From Bacteroidota bacterium (lineage in GTDB: Bacteria > Bacteroidota > Ignavibacteria > Tepidaquicellales > Tepidaquicellaceae): DNA of 64,000 bases. Numbering within the stretch: the first letter of the stretch is position 1; each line of letters opens with the position of its first letter. The stretch covers positions 204,366 through 268,365 of the forward strand of contig JAFDZO010000011.1 in the NCBI GenBank assembly GCA_018266845.1. The letters are read 5' to 3'. A program made the translations under genes and the position numbers. This document shows, one piece after another, positions 8,841 through 18,050 of this stretch. The notes under the pieces were generated by a model, which was not told the DNA's origin, did not search any database, and saw nothing but the letters and a program-made list of their open reading frames with translations.

Positions 8841-11396
8841 TTAGCGCTGATTTATTATTATTGAATTCAGCGCCTTATCAATCCTTGCCTCACACTCTTT
8901 TACGTGAAAAGAATCTATATCATTTGCGCTTCTATATCCCGCTAAATCTCTCTTGAGTTCGTTAAGAGATTTATACGCCAAAGAGCGCGCATCTTCCGGC
9001 ATTCCCATGGGAGGATTTACAAGCATCTCAATTAATATATCCAGATGCGATTTTTGAAGTGCTCTTCTGTTCTTTGAAATTGAATTTCTACCCCTAACTT
9101 CTTTCCAGATAGCTGAAAATAGGAAATCGTTTAACTCATTCAGGGTTAAAACATCAGATGAAAGATTTTCCTGCTCAAGCATTCTTTTCATTATAAGCGG
9201 GTGATACAGCCTGTAAAGAGTATTCAATTGAATTATATTAATAATATCATTAAGAGGAAAATCCATCCTTAATCTCAAACCCGGCGGAGGCTGGAGCATT
9301 TTTAAAAAATCCTTACTAAAGCTTAAGTAATCTTCTGCATTAAAAGCATACGTATTTAAAAAATTTAAAGCGTCAATTTGCTCTTCCCGTGAGACCGGAA
9401 TAACAGGATACCTGCCTCCGGCAACATCACCCTGCTTCATTTTAGTAAGATACGCACCGCCAATATATTTTGATACGACCATTGTATTTGAAAAATAATC
9501 AAAAAGCAGGCTGCTAAAAACAGCGCTTAACTGAGAATAACTTTCATTATACAGCGGGAAATATTTTTCAATTTTTCTAAAAAGATTTGTATCAATCAGC
9601 ATTTTATCCTTTGCAAACTGTAAGGGAGAGTTGCCTAAATCAAAAGTCTGCGTCAAAGGGTCAATACTCGTCGGACCAAAAAGGTTTATAGCATCTTCAT
9701 CAGTTCCGTAAACGAGACGCGGGTCGGAGGACTTTGAAGCGATTGCTATCAGATAAGGAATTTCGTCGTCTGAATTTTTTACATTCGGAAAAATTTTATA
9801 ACCGTATTCTATCGCAAAATAATCATACATACCAATAGCCGGCGACCAGTAAGTTCCCTGCTTTTCGCCCGCAGGTGAAATATTCGCAGGATTATAATCC
9901 ATTACAGATGACCCGTTGCCCCATTGATTGGTGAATTCCGGGTTTCTGATTTCATCGAATGTATATGCAGTGGATGCCTTAAAATTATGCCTTAACCCCA
10001 GTGTATGCCCCACTTCATGAACAACTAATTCCGTAAGATAACTGTATATGTATTCTTTAGGAATTTCATTCACATCGGAGATATTATTGTCTATCACAAA
10101 CTTAACAGCGCCAATTAATGCCTGATTTTGTGAATACTCTGAATGCCTGCAAAGATAAAATTTTCTTTTGTTAATTTTTTCCAATACCTGAATTACCTTA
10201 TCGCCGTCAAAATTTGAATTGTATAACTGCTCCTTTGCGTTGAGCAGACTGAAAAGAGTTCTTTCATCCTGAGTAAACCGCAAAGCCTCTGAGTTAATTA
10301 ACACAGAACTGTTTAAGATTTCTCCAGTGAACGGATTTGAAATAGATGGTCCTATCCCTGCAATTCCTGAAACAGAAAATGACTGCCAGCGCAAAACATT
10401 GTAGCGGATATCATCTGAATCCCACTGAACAGAATCAGGCTGTATATTACACTGCAATGCGTTTTTAAAGCCTATTTTTTCGAACGCTTTATTCCAAAGC
10501 AATACTCCTTTTTTTATGGCATCTCTGTACTCTATCGGAGTTGCCCTGTCAATCCAATATACAATCGGCTTCACCGGTTCAGATAATTCATCGTTAGGAT
10601 TTTTCTTTTGCAAATTCCATCTAGAAACATATTTAACAAGTTCGCTCTTCCTTATGGGGTTGCTGTAATCTTTTACTGATGTTTCGAAATATCCTACTCT
10701 TACATCCGAGTATCGCGGTATATAGATACCAGCTGAATCGGGAGTCAAATCAATCAGCGAATATCTAACTTTAAAATTAATAGAGCGCGAATCCGGTATT
10801 GCGCCGACGGGAGTTGAAGTTGTATTAAAAACATAATTGACGGTAATCTCTACATTTTTAGGAAAAGTCTTTACCTGCTCAATAAAAGTTAATTCAGAGT
10901 TTATTGAATAGTATCCTCCTACAAGCTGCTGAAATAAAAACTGAAGATTAGCAACATCGGAGGTAAAAAAAGAGTTAATCTTCGTTAAAAATTTTGAGCT
11001 GTCTTTGCTAAAACCTTCTATCTTTAAAGGACCAAATCTGGATGTTACGTATTGATTATAATTTGTAAACTTGTTCGTATCAGGCAGAATAAGCTCGTTG
11101 ATTTTTACAATATCTAAATTGTCATTTCTTCTCTCGAGCTTAAACGTCATTTCACCGATAGTTAAGCCTGCAAAGAATCCCAATTCGTCTATAGAAGTTA
11201 AATTGGTCATCTTTAGAAGATAAAGCTTCTTATCAAATCCTTTCTGATGTTCCAGAAAAAACTCGCCTTTGTCTCTATAAGTAGTAAATAAGCCGTCTGT
11301 TTTTTGAGTGCGGGAAATCACGCTTTCGTAACCTTCCTGAGCATAGCTATAAATGCAGGAAATTATTAACAATAGTACAATAAGTATTTTTTTCAT
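8841..11396 (-). CDS. Exported zinc-dependent metalloprotease (DUF5117/DUF4953-type)
   Basis: Large secreted or periplasmic protein of 851 residues with a signal peptide (LIVLLLIISCIYSYAQ). The metzincin-type zinc motif HEVGHTLGLRH (460-470) supplies three histidines and the catalytic glutamate. The region N-terminal to it matches the DUF5118/DUF5117 architecture common in Bacteroidota, and the C-terminal ~300 residues the DUF4953 part. No sorting domain is seen at the C-terminus. The substrate is unknown. The gene stands 24 bases from the downstream end of the SRPBCC gene on the same strand. Confidence 0.88.
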   Translation of the reverse strand: MKKILIVLLLIISCIYSYAQEGYESVISRTQKTDGLFTTYRDKGEFFLEHQKGFDKKLYLLKMTNLTSIDELGFFAGLTIGEMTFKLERRNDNLDIVKINELILPDTNKFTNYNQYVTSRFGPLKIEGFSKDSSKFLTKINSFFTSDVANLQFLFQQLVGGYYSINSELTFIEQVKTFPKNVEITVNYVFNTTSTPVGAIPDSRSINFKVRYSLIDLTPDSAGIYIPRYSDVRVGYFETSVKDYSNPIRKSELVKYVSRWNLQKKNPNDELSEPVKPIVYWIDRATPIEYRDAIKKGVLLWNKAFEKIGFKNALQCNIQPDSVQWDSDDIRYNVLRWQSFSVSGIAGIGPSISNPFTGEILNSSVLINSEALRFTQDERTLFSLLNAKEQLYNSNFDGDKVIQVLEKINKRKFYLCRHSEYSQNQALIGAVKFVIDNNISDVNEIPKEYIYSYLTELVVHEVGHTLGLRHNFKASTAYTFDEIRNPEFTNQWGNGSSVMDYNPANISPAGEKQGTYWSPAIGMYDYFAIEYGYKIFPNVKNSDDEIPYLIAIASKSSDPRLVYGTDEDAINLFGPTSIDPLTQTFDLGNSPLQFAKDKMLIDTNLFRKIEKYFPLYNESYSQLSAVFSSLLFDYFSNTMVVSKYIGGAYLTKMKQGDVAGGRYPVIPVSREEQIDALNFLNTYAFNAEDYLSFSKDFLKMLQPPPGLRLRMDFPLNDIINIIQLNTLYRLYHPLIMKRMLEQENLSSDVLTLNELNDFLFSAIWKEVRGRNSISKNRRALQKSHLDILIEMLVNPPMGMPEDARSLAYKSLNELKRDLAGYRSANDIDSFHVKECEARIDKALNSIIINQR

Positions 11397-11420
11397 TTAT
11401 TTATTATTTACTGAATAATT

Positions 11421-11867
11421 TTATTCAAGAACTTCTTTTGTTTTTTTGTGCCTGAAGTCAAATTGACCGGCTATCATTTTGCGTATGAAAAGCGCATGCG
11501 CAATTTTCCCGACAACTCCAAAAGGCAAATCATACTCCAGTTTGTCGGTCATTAAAGTTTTACCTTCCTTTTCTTCAAAGCAGTGTCTGTGATACCAATA
11601 CTTAAAAGGTCCTTTCAGCTGCAAATCACCAATTACGCTAAACTCATCAAATTCTGCCAGCATTACTCTCCATAATGAACTGAAAAAACCGAATTGCGTT
11701 ACTCTAAGTTCAACAACTGAATTCAGCTTCAGCGGCAAATCAATTTTGAGTATATCTACCTTTATGGAAGGAGGCGAAATTTTTTTCAAGTTGTTTGTAT
11801 CGCTATGAAATACAAATGCTTTTTCAACAGGACAATCAATAATTACACTCTTCTCAAAATAATACAT
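11421..11867 (-). CDS. SRPBCC-fold (START-like) protein
   Basis: Small protein with a helix-grip hydrophobic pocket, of the kind annotated as cell-division-inhibitor-like or polyketide-cyclase-like. The domain begins at YYFEKSVIIDCPVEKAF and ends with LPFGVVGKIAHALFIRKM. An in-frame upstream ATG at 11936 would add 23 residues rich in Lys, Phe and Ile. The later start is preferred because the domain begins there and it leaves 95 bases rather than 26 for two divergent promoters. Ligand unknown. Confidence 0.78.
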   Translation of the reverse strand: MYYFEKSVIIDCPVEKAFVFHSDTNNLKKISPPSIKVDILKIDLPLKLNSVVELRVTQFGFFSSLWRVMLAEFDEFSVIGDLQLKGPFKYWYHRHCFEEKEGKTLMTDKLEYDLPFGVVGKIAHALFIRKMIAGQFDFRHKKTKEVLE

Positions 11868-11962
11868 TATTTTATCGTATTTTTTTGAAATAAATTTGAT
11901 AAAATTAACAAAAAACTTCTTAATATAATTACTCAAATCAGCCCGTTCAATTACAATAAATT

Positions 11963-12793
11963 ATGCTTCCTTTAAAAGTACTTATGTGCGAGCCGAAGTA
12001 TTTTGATATAAATTACATCGGCAATGAATATATGACAAATCTTAATGCGGATTTTGACAAGCATCTTGCATTGAATCAATGGAACAGCCTTAAATCAATC
12101 TATGAAAATCTTGGACTTGAGGTAAGAACAATTACTCCGGCAGAAAATTTAGTTGATATGGTCTTTACGGCGAATCAATCTCTGCCTTTTCTCAGTATTG
12201 ACGGCGTTAAAAAAGTTGTGCTTAGTAAAATGCGGAATGAACAGCGGAAAAATGAAGTTCCGTTCTTTAAAGATTTTTATTTGAAAGAAGGTTACGAAGT
12301 TATCGAGCTTCCCGAAAATATTTCTTATTTCGAGTCTATGGGAGACGCAATAATTGACTACAATAGAAAAATAATTTTCGGAGGATTCGGCTATAGAACC
12401 CATGAGAATGTTTACGATTTTCTGAAGGAAGTTACAGGATATGAAACAGTAAAAGTAAACTTAATGAATAAGTTTTTTTATCATCTCGATACGTGTTTTT
12501 CTTTGTTGAACTCCGAAACAGCTTTAATATGTCCTGAAGCATTCAGCGGAGAAGATTTTAAAAAGTTAACTCAGTACTTTAATGAAATAATTACTGTCAG
12601 CGCAGAAGAAAACAAAAATTCGTTTGCATGTAATTGCCATTGCCCTGACGGCAGAAATGTTGTTATTGAAAAAAAAGCGAATTCAACTGCATTTCTTCTT
12701 ACAGAAAACGGATTTAATGTTATTGAAACTGATACCTCCGAGTTTATGAAATCCGGCGGAAGCGTTTTCTGTATGAAAATGATGTACTTTTGA
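11963..12793 (+). CDS. Amidinotransferase/DDAH-fold arginine-modifying enzyme
   Basis: Guanidine-group-modifying enzyme of 276 residues. The catalytic cysteine is C270 in KSGGSVFCMKM and the histidine H174 in FYHLDTCFS. Substrate-binding acidic residues are likely in MVFTAN (D66 nearby) and FESMGDA (E124, D128). The fold covers dimethylarginine hydrolase, arginine deiminase-like enzymes and the cyanobacterial arginine dihydrolase, which yields ornithine. Which reaction occurs is not clear. pyrB begins 10 bases downstream on the same strand and an argD-like gene is convergent, so an arginine/ornithine role is plausible. Confidence 0.83.
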   Translation: MLPLKVLMCEPKYFDINYIGNEYMTNLNADFDKHLALNQWNSLKSIYENLGLEVRTITPAENLVDMVFTANQSLPFLSIDGVKKVVLSKMRNEQRKNEVPFFKDFYLKEGYEVIELPENISYFESMGDAIIDYNRKIIFGGFGYRTHENVYDFLKEVTGYETVKVNLMNKFFYHLDTCFSLLNSETALICPEAFSGEDFKKLTQYFNEIITVSAEENKNSFACNCHCPDGRNVVIEKKANSTAFLLTENGFNVIETDTSEFMKSGGSVFCMKMMYF

Positions 12794-12803
12794 TTTATCA
12801 AAA

Positions 12804-13862
12804 ATGAGAAATTTCAAATATAGCTGGGAAGAGTACCAAAAGCTCCCCATATCTAAAAAGAAAAAACTATTAATCCGAAATTCCGAACTATCGTATTTAA
12901 TTTTTGCTCAACAGTTTGAGAGAAAAGTTCTTGAAAAACTTTTCACGCTTGCCGATAAAATCAGGTTTCTTTCAAAGTCAAAAGAAGGCGCTGATAAGCT
13001 CCAGACACTTCTTTCTCATAAGCGGGCAACATTGTTTTTTTCGCAGCCGTCAACCAGAACCTTTAAATCTTTTTACAATGCCTGCCATATTCTCGGAATA
13101 AAAACCACTGAGCTAAGAGACGGAGCTTCATCATCGCAAAAAAAAGGAGAATCCCCCGAAGATACTATTCTTACTTTTGCCTCCTATACAGATTTAATCA
13201 TAATGCGAAATAATGAAGAATGGCTTGCTGAAAAAGCATCGTGGCTTCTTAATAAAAAAAACAGAGTGGTAAAAGTTATCAATGCAGGTTCGGGAAAAGA
13301 CCAGCACCCTACACAGGCGCTGCTGGATGCCTACACTCTTCATCAGGCATTTTCAAAGGCAAAATCAGGGAAGAAAACGATTGTAATTGCAGGAGATTTA
13401 AAAAGAGGAAGAGCTGCGCGCTCACTAATTTACATTCTTAAAAATTTTAAGGATGTAAAATTACTTTTAATTTCACCTGAACCTCTTAAAATAGAAAACG
13501 ATGTCAGGAAATTTTTGCTAAAGAATTATATTGAATTTATTGAAACGGATAAGTTCAAAGAAAATTTGAAGAAGGCAGACGTAATTTATATGACACGGAT
13601 TCAGGATGAATACGATGTAAGCAACGAATCCAAGGAGATTGACTATTCAACATTTCACTTAAAAAAATCTTACCTGAAGCTGATAAAAAAAGACGCTGTA
13701 ATAATGCACCCCCTTCCCCGAAGAGATGAAGTAGATATTGAAATTGACGATGATGAACGCGCATGGTATTGGAAGCAAGAACGCAACGGAATGTGGGCGC
13801 GCGCTTCACTAATAGCTTACATGTTCGGAATAGAAAATGATATTATGAAAATTAACTTTTAA
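12804..13862 (+). CDS. pyrB: Aspartate carbamoyltransferase
   Basis: Forms carbamoyl aspartate from carbamoyl phosphate and aspartate, step 2 of pyrimidine synthesis. Carbamoyl-phosphate loop STRT is at 83-86, the second contact SSSQKKGES at about 109-117, and HPTQALLD starts at H168. Aspartate-recognition motifs are those of true ATCases: MTRIQDEY, and HPLPRRDEV followed by WARASLIAY. It is 352 residues, about 40 longer than E. coli PyrB, mostly at the N-terminus. pyrE lies 20 kb away and no pyrI is adjacent. Its end overlaps the convergent aminotransferase by 11 bases. Confidence 0.9.
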   Translation: MRNFKYSWEEYQKLPISKKKKLLIRNSELSYLIFAQQFERKVLEKLFTLADKIRFLSKSKEGADKLQTLLSHKRATLFFSQPSTRTFKSFYNACHILGIKTTELRDGASSSQKKGESPEDTILTFASYTDLIIMRNNEEWLAEKASWLLNKKNRVVKVINAGSGKDQHPTQALLDAYTLHQAFSKAKSGKKTIVIAGDLKRGRAARSLIYILKNFKDVKLLLISPEPLKIENDVRKFLLKNYIEFIETDKFKENLKKADVIYMTRIQDEYDVSNESKEIDYSTFHLKKSYLKLIKKDAVIMHPLPRRDEVDIEIDDDERAWYWKQERNGMWARASLIAYMFGIENDIMKINF

Positions 13863-15021
13863 TACTATCCTCAAAAGCAGTCAAAAATAAATCTGCCTGC
13901 TCTTCGTTTAAAATTAAAGGAGGCAAAAGCCTGACACAGCTTATATTAGTAAGATTTACAAGAACTTTTCTTTCAAAGAGTTTTTCAACGAGCACTTCAG
14001 GAATTACGTTTCCCAATTCAATGCCTAACATCAAGCCCGCGCCTCTTACATCTTTTATTTTATCAGGATACTGATTTTGCAAGACCAGCATTCCTCTTTT
14101 AAGATACAGCCCGATAGTTTCAGCATTTTTCATCGCATAGCTTTCAATCTCTTCAAGCGCAGCCACGCCTGCTGCGCATGCGACAGGATTTCCACCAAAT
14201 GTTGTGCCGTGGTCGCCTGCATGGAAACATTCATTCAAATATTCTTTTGCCATCAGCGCTGAAACAGGCAGCCCTCCGCCTATGCCTTTAGCCGTTACGC
14301 AAATATCTACATTGCATTTGTAATGATGGATTGACAAAAATTTTCCTGTTCTTCCGGCTCCGCATTGAATGCAGTCGGCAATTATTAGAAATCCATATTT
14401 TTCTTTAAGCTCATTTAAAGCATCCACAAAAGAGCAGTCAGCAGAATAAATGCCCCCTTCTCCCTGAATAAACTCAAGAAAAACCGCTGCCGTATTTTCA
14501 TTTACTGTTCTTCGTAAGTCATCAATTGAGTTATAAATGAGATGATGAACTCCGGGAAGAAACGGCTCAAAGCCTCTTCTATATTTATCCTTTGTAGTAA
14601 GGGATAAGCTGCCGTAAGTTCTTCCATGAAAACCGCCCTTGAAGGAAATCAATTCTCTTTTCGTATCTGAATTAAAGTGCTTCCGTACCAGTTTTATTGC
14701 GCCCTCAATAGCTTCTGTACCGGTTGAAGAAAGAAATATTCTGTTGAAGCCGGAAAGACTAAGAAGCTTTTCTGCAAACTCAATCTGTGATTCCTGATAA
14801 AAATTATTCGAGAGGTGGCTGAACTTATTTATTTGCGAAATTATCGCCTCGTTTACTTTTTTGTTGTTATACCCAAGCACGTTTACGGCAAGCCCCCCGA
14901 ACATATCGAGGAATTTACCCTTATCAGTGTATAAAAAAACGCCTTCCCCTTTTTCTACATTTAGAGGAAGACGTTTATAAGTCTGAAAAAAATACTTTTT
15001 TTCTTTTTCTGCTATGTCCAA
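13852..15021 (-). CDS. Class III aminotransferase, acetylornithine/ornithine type
   Basis: PLP enzyme of 389 residues in the ArgD/RocD group, moving the delta-amino group of (acetyl)ornithine. The Schiff-base lysine is in TAKGIGGGLPVSAL. The phosphate-binding region is SSTGTEAIEGAIKLVRK, and EFIQGEGGI and DHGTTFGGNPVACAAG are present. The usual cofactor-contact DEVQCG reads DCIQCG: the aspartate is kept but the glutamate is replaced by cysteine. coaE ends four bases upstream on the same strand. Biosynthetic and catabolic use cannot be separated from sequence. Confidence 0.87.
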   Translation of the reverse strand: MDIAEKEKKYFFQTYKRLPLNVEKGEGVFLYTDKGKFLDMFGGLAVNVLGYNNKKVNEAIISQINKFSHLSNNFYQESQIEFAEKLLSLSGFNRIFLSSTGTEAIEGAIKLVRKHFNSDTKRELISFKGGFHGRTYGSLSLTTKDKYRRGFEPFLPGVHHLIYNSIDDLRRTVNENTAAVFLEFIQGEGGIYSADCSFVDALNELKEKYGFLIIADCIQCGAGRTGKFLSIHHYKCNVDICVTAKGIGGGLPVSALMAKEYLNECFHAGDHGTTFGGNPVACAAGVAALEEIESYAMKNAETIGLYLKRGMLVLQNQYPDKIKDVRGAGLMLGIELGNVIPEVLVEKLFERKVLVNLTNISCVRLLPPLILNEEQADLFLTAFEDSIKS

Positions 15022-15024
15022 TTT

Positions 15025-15669
15025 TTAACTTTCTTTTTCCTCCGGGTACAGCTCCTTTTGTTTGCTTAAAGATTTTAACAATCTCGCGAGAAAATCTATC
15101 TGCTCATCAAGCTGTTCTTCGGATTTATTATTTACCAAAACAAAATCAGAAAGCTCAAGCTTCTGCTTATCGTCAATCTGATATTTCATAATATTTTCTA
15201 CTTCAGATTTCTTAGCGCCGTCTCTAATCATTATTCTCTCCACTCTCGTCTTCTTATTCGCATATATCATTATTATGTAATCCAAATCTTTATCAAGCCC
15301 GCTTTCAAATACAAGCGCAGACTCAACAAGCACTATGTCATAAATACTCTTTTTCGATTCCTTAATTATGTAATCTATAACAAGCGGGTGAACTATTTTA
15401 TTTATCTTGGCATAATTTTTCTTATTCGCAAATATTACTTCACGAAGTTTAGACAAATTTATTTTTCCCTGATAATTTAAAATTCCCTCACCAAATTCTT
15501 TTACAATATTTTTCAGCAGGGTTTTATTGCTGGCATAAAGATTTTTTGCAATGGTATCTGCATAGAAAACTTTAAATCCCTTTTTGGAAAGCTTATTGCA
15601 TACAAATGTTTTGCCCGAACCTATACCGCCTGTAATTCCGACAAGAAGCTTTGTTTTTTGTTTCTTCAT
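15025..15669 (-). CDS. coaE: Dephospho-CoA kinase
   Basis: Last step of coenzyme A synthesis, phosphorylating the ribose 3'-hydroxyl of dephospho-CoA. The P-loop GITGGIGSGKT is at about residues 12-22. The following FYADTIAKNLY (the conserved DA/DT region) and NKIVHPLV are present, as is the lid RIMIRDG. Length 214 is normal. It directly precedes the aminotransferase gene and follows rny by 36 bases, so it may share the rny transcript. Confidence 0.93.
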   Translation of the reverse strand: MKKQKTKLLVGITGGIGSGKTFVCNKLSKKGFKVFYADTIAKNLYASNKTLLKNIVKEFGEGILNYQGKINLSKLREVIFANKKNYAKINKIVHPLVIDYIIKESKKSIYDIVLVESALVFESGLDKDLDYIIMIYANKKTRVERIMIRDGAKKSEVENIMKYQIDDKQKLELSDFVLVNNKSEEQLDEQIDFLARLLKSLSKQKELYPEEKES

Positions 15670-15705
15670 TATTGAAATTGGAATGATAGCAGTAAGTTAA
15701 AAAAA

Positions 15706-17367
15706 CTATTTCGCATATGCAATTGACCTTCTCTCTCTAATGACGTTCACTTTTATCTGTCCGGGATATTCCATTTCTTCCTGAATTTTCTTTGCAATAT
15801 CATCAGCCAATTGGTCCTGAAGAATATCGCTTATTTTTTCCTGCTCAACAATTACTCTTACTTCACGTCCCGCCTGAATTGCATAAGTCTTTGCAACACC
15901 TTCAAATGATTTTGCTATATTTTCCAATGTCTCGAGTCTCTTTGAGTATGCTTCAACGGATTCCCTTCTTGCTCCCGGTCTTGCTCCGCTGATGGAGTCA
16001 GCTGCCTGAACAATCACTGCAATAGGATGCTCCATCGGCATTTCATCATGGTGCGCTCCGATAGCATTGCAGATAATCGGATGCTCTTTACATCTTTTTG
16101 CAACTTCATAGCCGAGTATTGCGTGAGGTCCTTCAATGCTTCTGTCAATCGTTTTACCGACATCATGCAGAAGTCCTGCGCGTTTTGCCATGTAAGCATC
16201 TAAGCCAAGCTCAGCAGCCATAATGCCTGCTAAGTAACCAACTTCTATAGAGTGGTTCAATACATTCTGTCCGTAACTGGAGCGATATTTCATTCTACCG
16301 ATAAGTGTAATCAAATCTCTGTGCATTCCCTGAATGCCCATTTCAACAAGAGTATTTTCACCTACCCGAATAATCTCTTCGCTTAGTTCTTTTTCAACTT
16401 TCGTAACAATTTCTTCTATTCTTGCAGGATGAATTCTACCATCTGCAATAAGTCTTTCCATCGAAACTCTTGCAATTTCCCGTCTGAACGGGTCAAAGCC
16501 GGAAATGATAATTGCTTCAGGTGTATCGTCAACAATTATATCAACGCCGGTAGCTGCTTCAAATGCGCGGATGTTACGCCCTTCTTTGCCGATTATTCTT
16601 CCCTTTAATTCATCTGAAGTAATTTGAAGAACAGAAACTGTAGTTTCAACTGAATGGTCTGAAGCAGTTCTCTGAATGCTCTGAATGATAAGATTTTTTG
16701 CAATGCGGTTTGCTTCAAGCTTGGTTTCATCGCGGACTTCCTGCAGCTTCTGCGCAGAGTCGAGCTTTACCTGCTGAAGCAAACTGTCAAAAAGAATTTT
16801 CTTCGCTTCTTCTTCCGTGAGTGCCGATATTCTTTGCAGCTTATCTTTTTGCTGAGAAATTACATTTGTAGTTTCTTCCTTTAATGCTTCAATTTCTTTT
16901 TCTTTTTCGGAAAGCTTTTCAATTTTATTTGTAAGCTCTTTTTCAAGCTGCTCGGCTTTCTTCTCTTTGTTAGTTAGTTCATTCTTCGCCTGGTCAACTT
17001 TCTCTTTTTCAGATTTTAGCTTTTTCTCATCTTCAATAACACCTCTTTCCCGCTCTTTTACCTGCTCGTCAAATTCCTGCTTCTTTTTGTAGAACTGATC
17101 TTTTACTTCGAGTAGTTTTTCCTTCTTTAAATTCTGCGCTGCTTTCTCTGCATCAATAAGTAAGTTCTTTACTCTTTTTTCACCATCAGCAACTGCTTCG
17201 GTAGCTTTCTTTTCGGCATCTTTGAGAATTTTCTCAGCAACAGTTTCCGCGTCGCCGATTTTGCTTTTATTTATTTTTGAATGCAAAACCCAGCCGAGGA
17301 AAAATACCAAGAAACTGATAGCAATTATTAACGGAATCAGAACGTATAATTCATATACTATTTCCAT
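15706..17367 (-). CDS. rny: Ribonuclease Y
   Basis: Membrane-anchored endoribonuclease that starts mRNA decay. One transmembrane helix lies at about residues 8-28. A long charged coiled coil follows to about 200, then a KH domain (GRIIGKEGRNIRAFEAATGVD) and an HD domain with LLHDVGKTID and the IGAHHDE pair. The motif ADSISGARPGARRE is diagnostic. At 553 residues it is slightly longer than the B. subtilis enzyme, mostly in the coiled coil. The 6S RNA candidate and zapA lie upstream on the same strand. Confidence 0.96.
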   Translation of the reverse strand: MEIVYELYVLIPLIIAISFLVFFLGWVLHSKINKSKIGDAETVAEKILKDAEKKATEAVADGEKRVKNLLIDAEKAAQNLKKEKLLEVKDQFYKKKQEFDEQVKERERGVIEDEKKLKSEKEKVDQAKNELTNKEKKAEQLEKELTNKIEKLSEKEKEIEALKEETTNVISQQKDKLQRISALTEEEAKKILFDSLLQQVKLDSAQKLQEVRDETKLEANRIAKNLIIQSIQRTASDHSVETTVSVLQITSDELKGRIIGKEGRNIRAFEAATGVDIIVDDTPEAIIISGFDPFRREIARVSMERLIADGRIHPARIEEIVTKVEKELSEEIIRVGENTLVEMGIQGMHRDLITLIGRMKYRSSYGQNVLNHSIEVGYLAGIMAAELGLDAYMAKRAGLLHDVGKTIDRSIEGPHAILGYEVAKRCKEHPIICNAIGAHHDEMPMEHPIAVIVQAADSISGARPGARRESVEAYSKRLETLENIAKSFEGVAKTYAIQAGREVRVIVEQEKISDILQDQLADDIAKKIQEEMEYPGQIKVNVIRERRSIAYAK

Positions 17368-17435
17368 TATACCTCCCTAAAAATATTCTGCTAGTGTACA
17401 TTTTGTTTTTTGATTTATAAAAATTTTTTGAACAT

Positions 17436-17678
17436 AAAAAAAACCGCACAGACAAATCCTTAGCCAAAGCTTATAAGAAAACCCGTTCGAAGTGTACGGT
17501 GGGTGGTGCCACAATGTCGTTTACTTCCACTGCCCGGTTTGCTCCGGCTGACCGGAATCCGAATTCTTTCTTGCGAAAGATGAGGCCTGTAATTGACATT
17601 TTTTTATGAGCTTGCCTCCCATTTCTTATAAAAAATGTTGGTTTTTTATAATGGTTTGACTAAGGTGTCTGTGCGGTT
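17436..17678 (-). ncRNA. ssrS: 6S RNA candidate between zapA and rny
   Basis: The ~350 bases between rny and zapA hold no gene but can fold into one long imperfect hairpin on the minus strand. The closing helix is an exact 11-bp pair (ACCGCACAGAC at 17667-17677 on the minus strand with its complement at 17443-17453). CCUUAG/CUAAGG and an AU-rich helix follow inward. The 3' side contains GGCACCACCCACC and ends in a run of about nine U. A long hairpin with an internal bulge next to zapA is the usual 6S RNA setting. At ~240 nt it is a little long. Role inferred: regulation of sigma-70-type RNA polymerase. Confidence 0.72.
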
Positions 17679-17718
17679 TTAAAAACCTGCTTTTTATATA
17701 AAGAACTTGTGAAAAAAA

Positions 17719-18018
17719 TTAGAGATACTGGTCAATCAAATTAGAAAGTTCATCTATGTTTTGATTGTATTCTCTTAATGAGTCCAGATAGTCTTCTTCA
17801 ATTTTGTTTCTAATACCTTTTTCCTTAAAATAATCCTCCGCTATATTCAACGAAGAAACTACAGCAATAGTTTCCTCAGTTTGATTTGGCGACTCAGAGT
17901 TGATTCTGTTCATTATGTTATCAACATAATTGGCAATTTTTTCCACCTTTGCAGTGTCTTCACCCTGCAAATTATATTCGCTGTTAAAAATCCTTACCCT
18001 GACTTCTTTAGGATTCAT
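17719..18018 (-). CDS. zapA: Cell division protein ZapA
   Basis: FtsZ-ring-associated protein of 99 residues. The N-terminal beta-rich part (VRVRIFNSEYNLQGED) and YVDNIMNRI are the typical ZapA start, followed by a C-terminal coiled coil that tetramerises (DYLDSLREYNQNIDELSNL). It lies between a small coiled-coil gene and the 6S RNA candidate, all on the minus strand downstream of pheT. Confidence 0.9.
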   Translation of the reverse strand: MNPKEVRVRIFNSEYNLQGEDTAKVEKIANYVDNIMNRINSESPNQTEETIAVVSSLNIAEDYFKEKGIRNKIEEDYLDSLREYNQNIDELSNLIDQYL

Positions 18019-18050
18019 AAGTTTTAGGTTTTGTTCTTAGTCAAACTGCT

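Noticed and set aside
12804..13862. Ornithine or acetylornithine carbamoyltransferase
   Set aside because: The SSSQKKGES, MTRIQDEY and HPLPRRDEV motifs are those of aspartate carbamoyltransferase.
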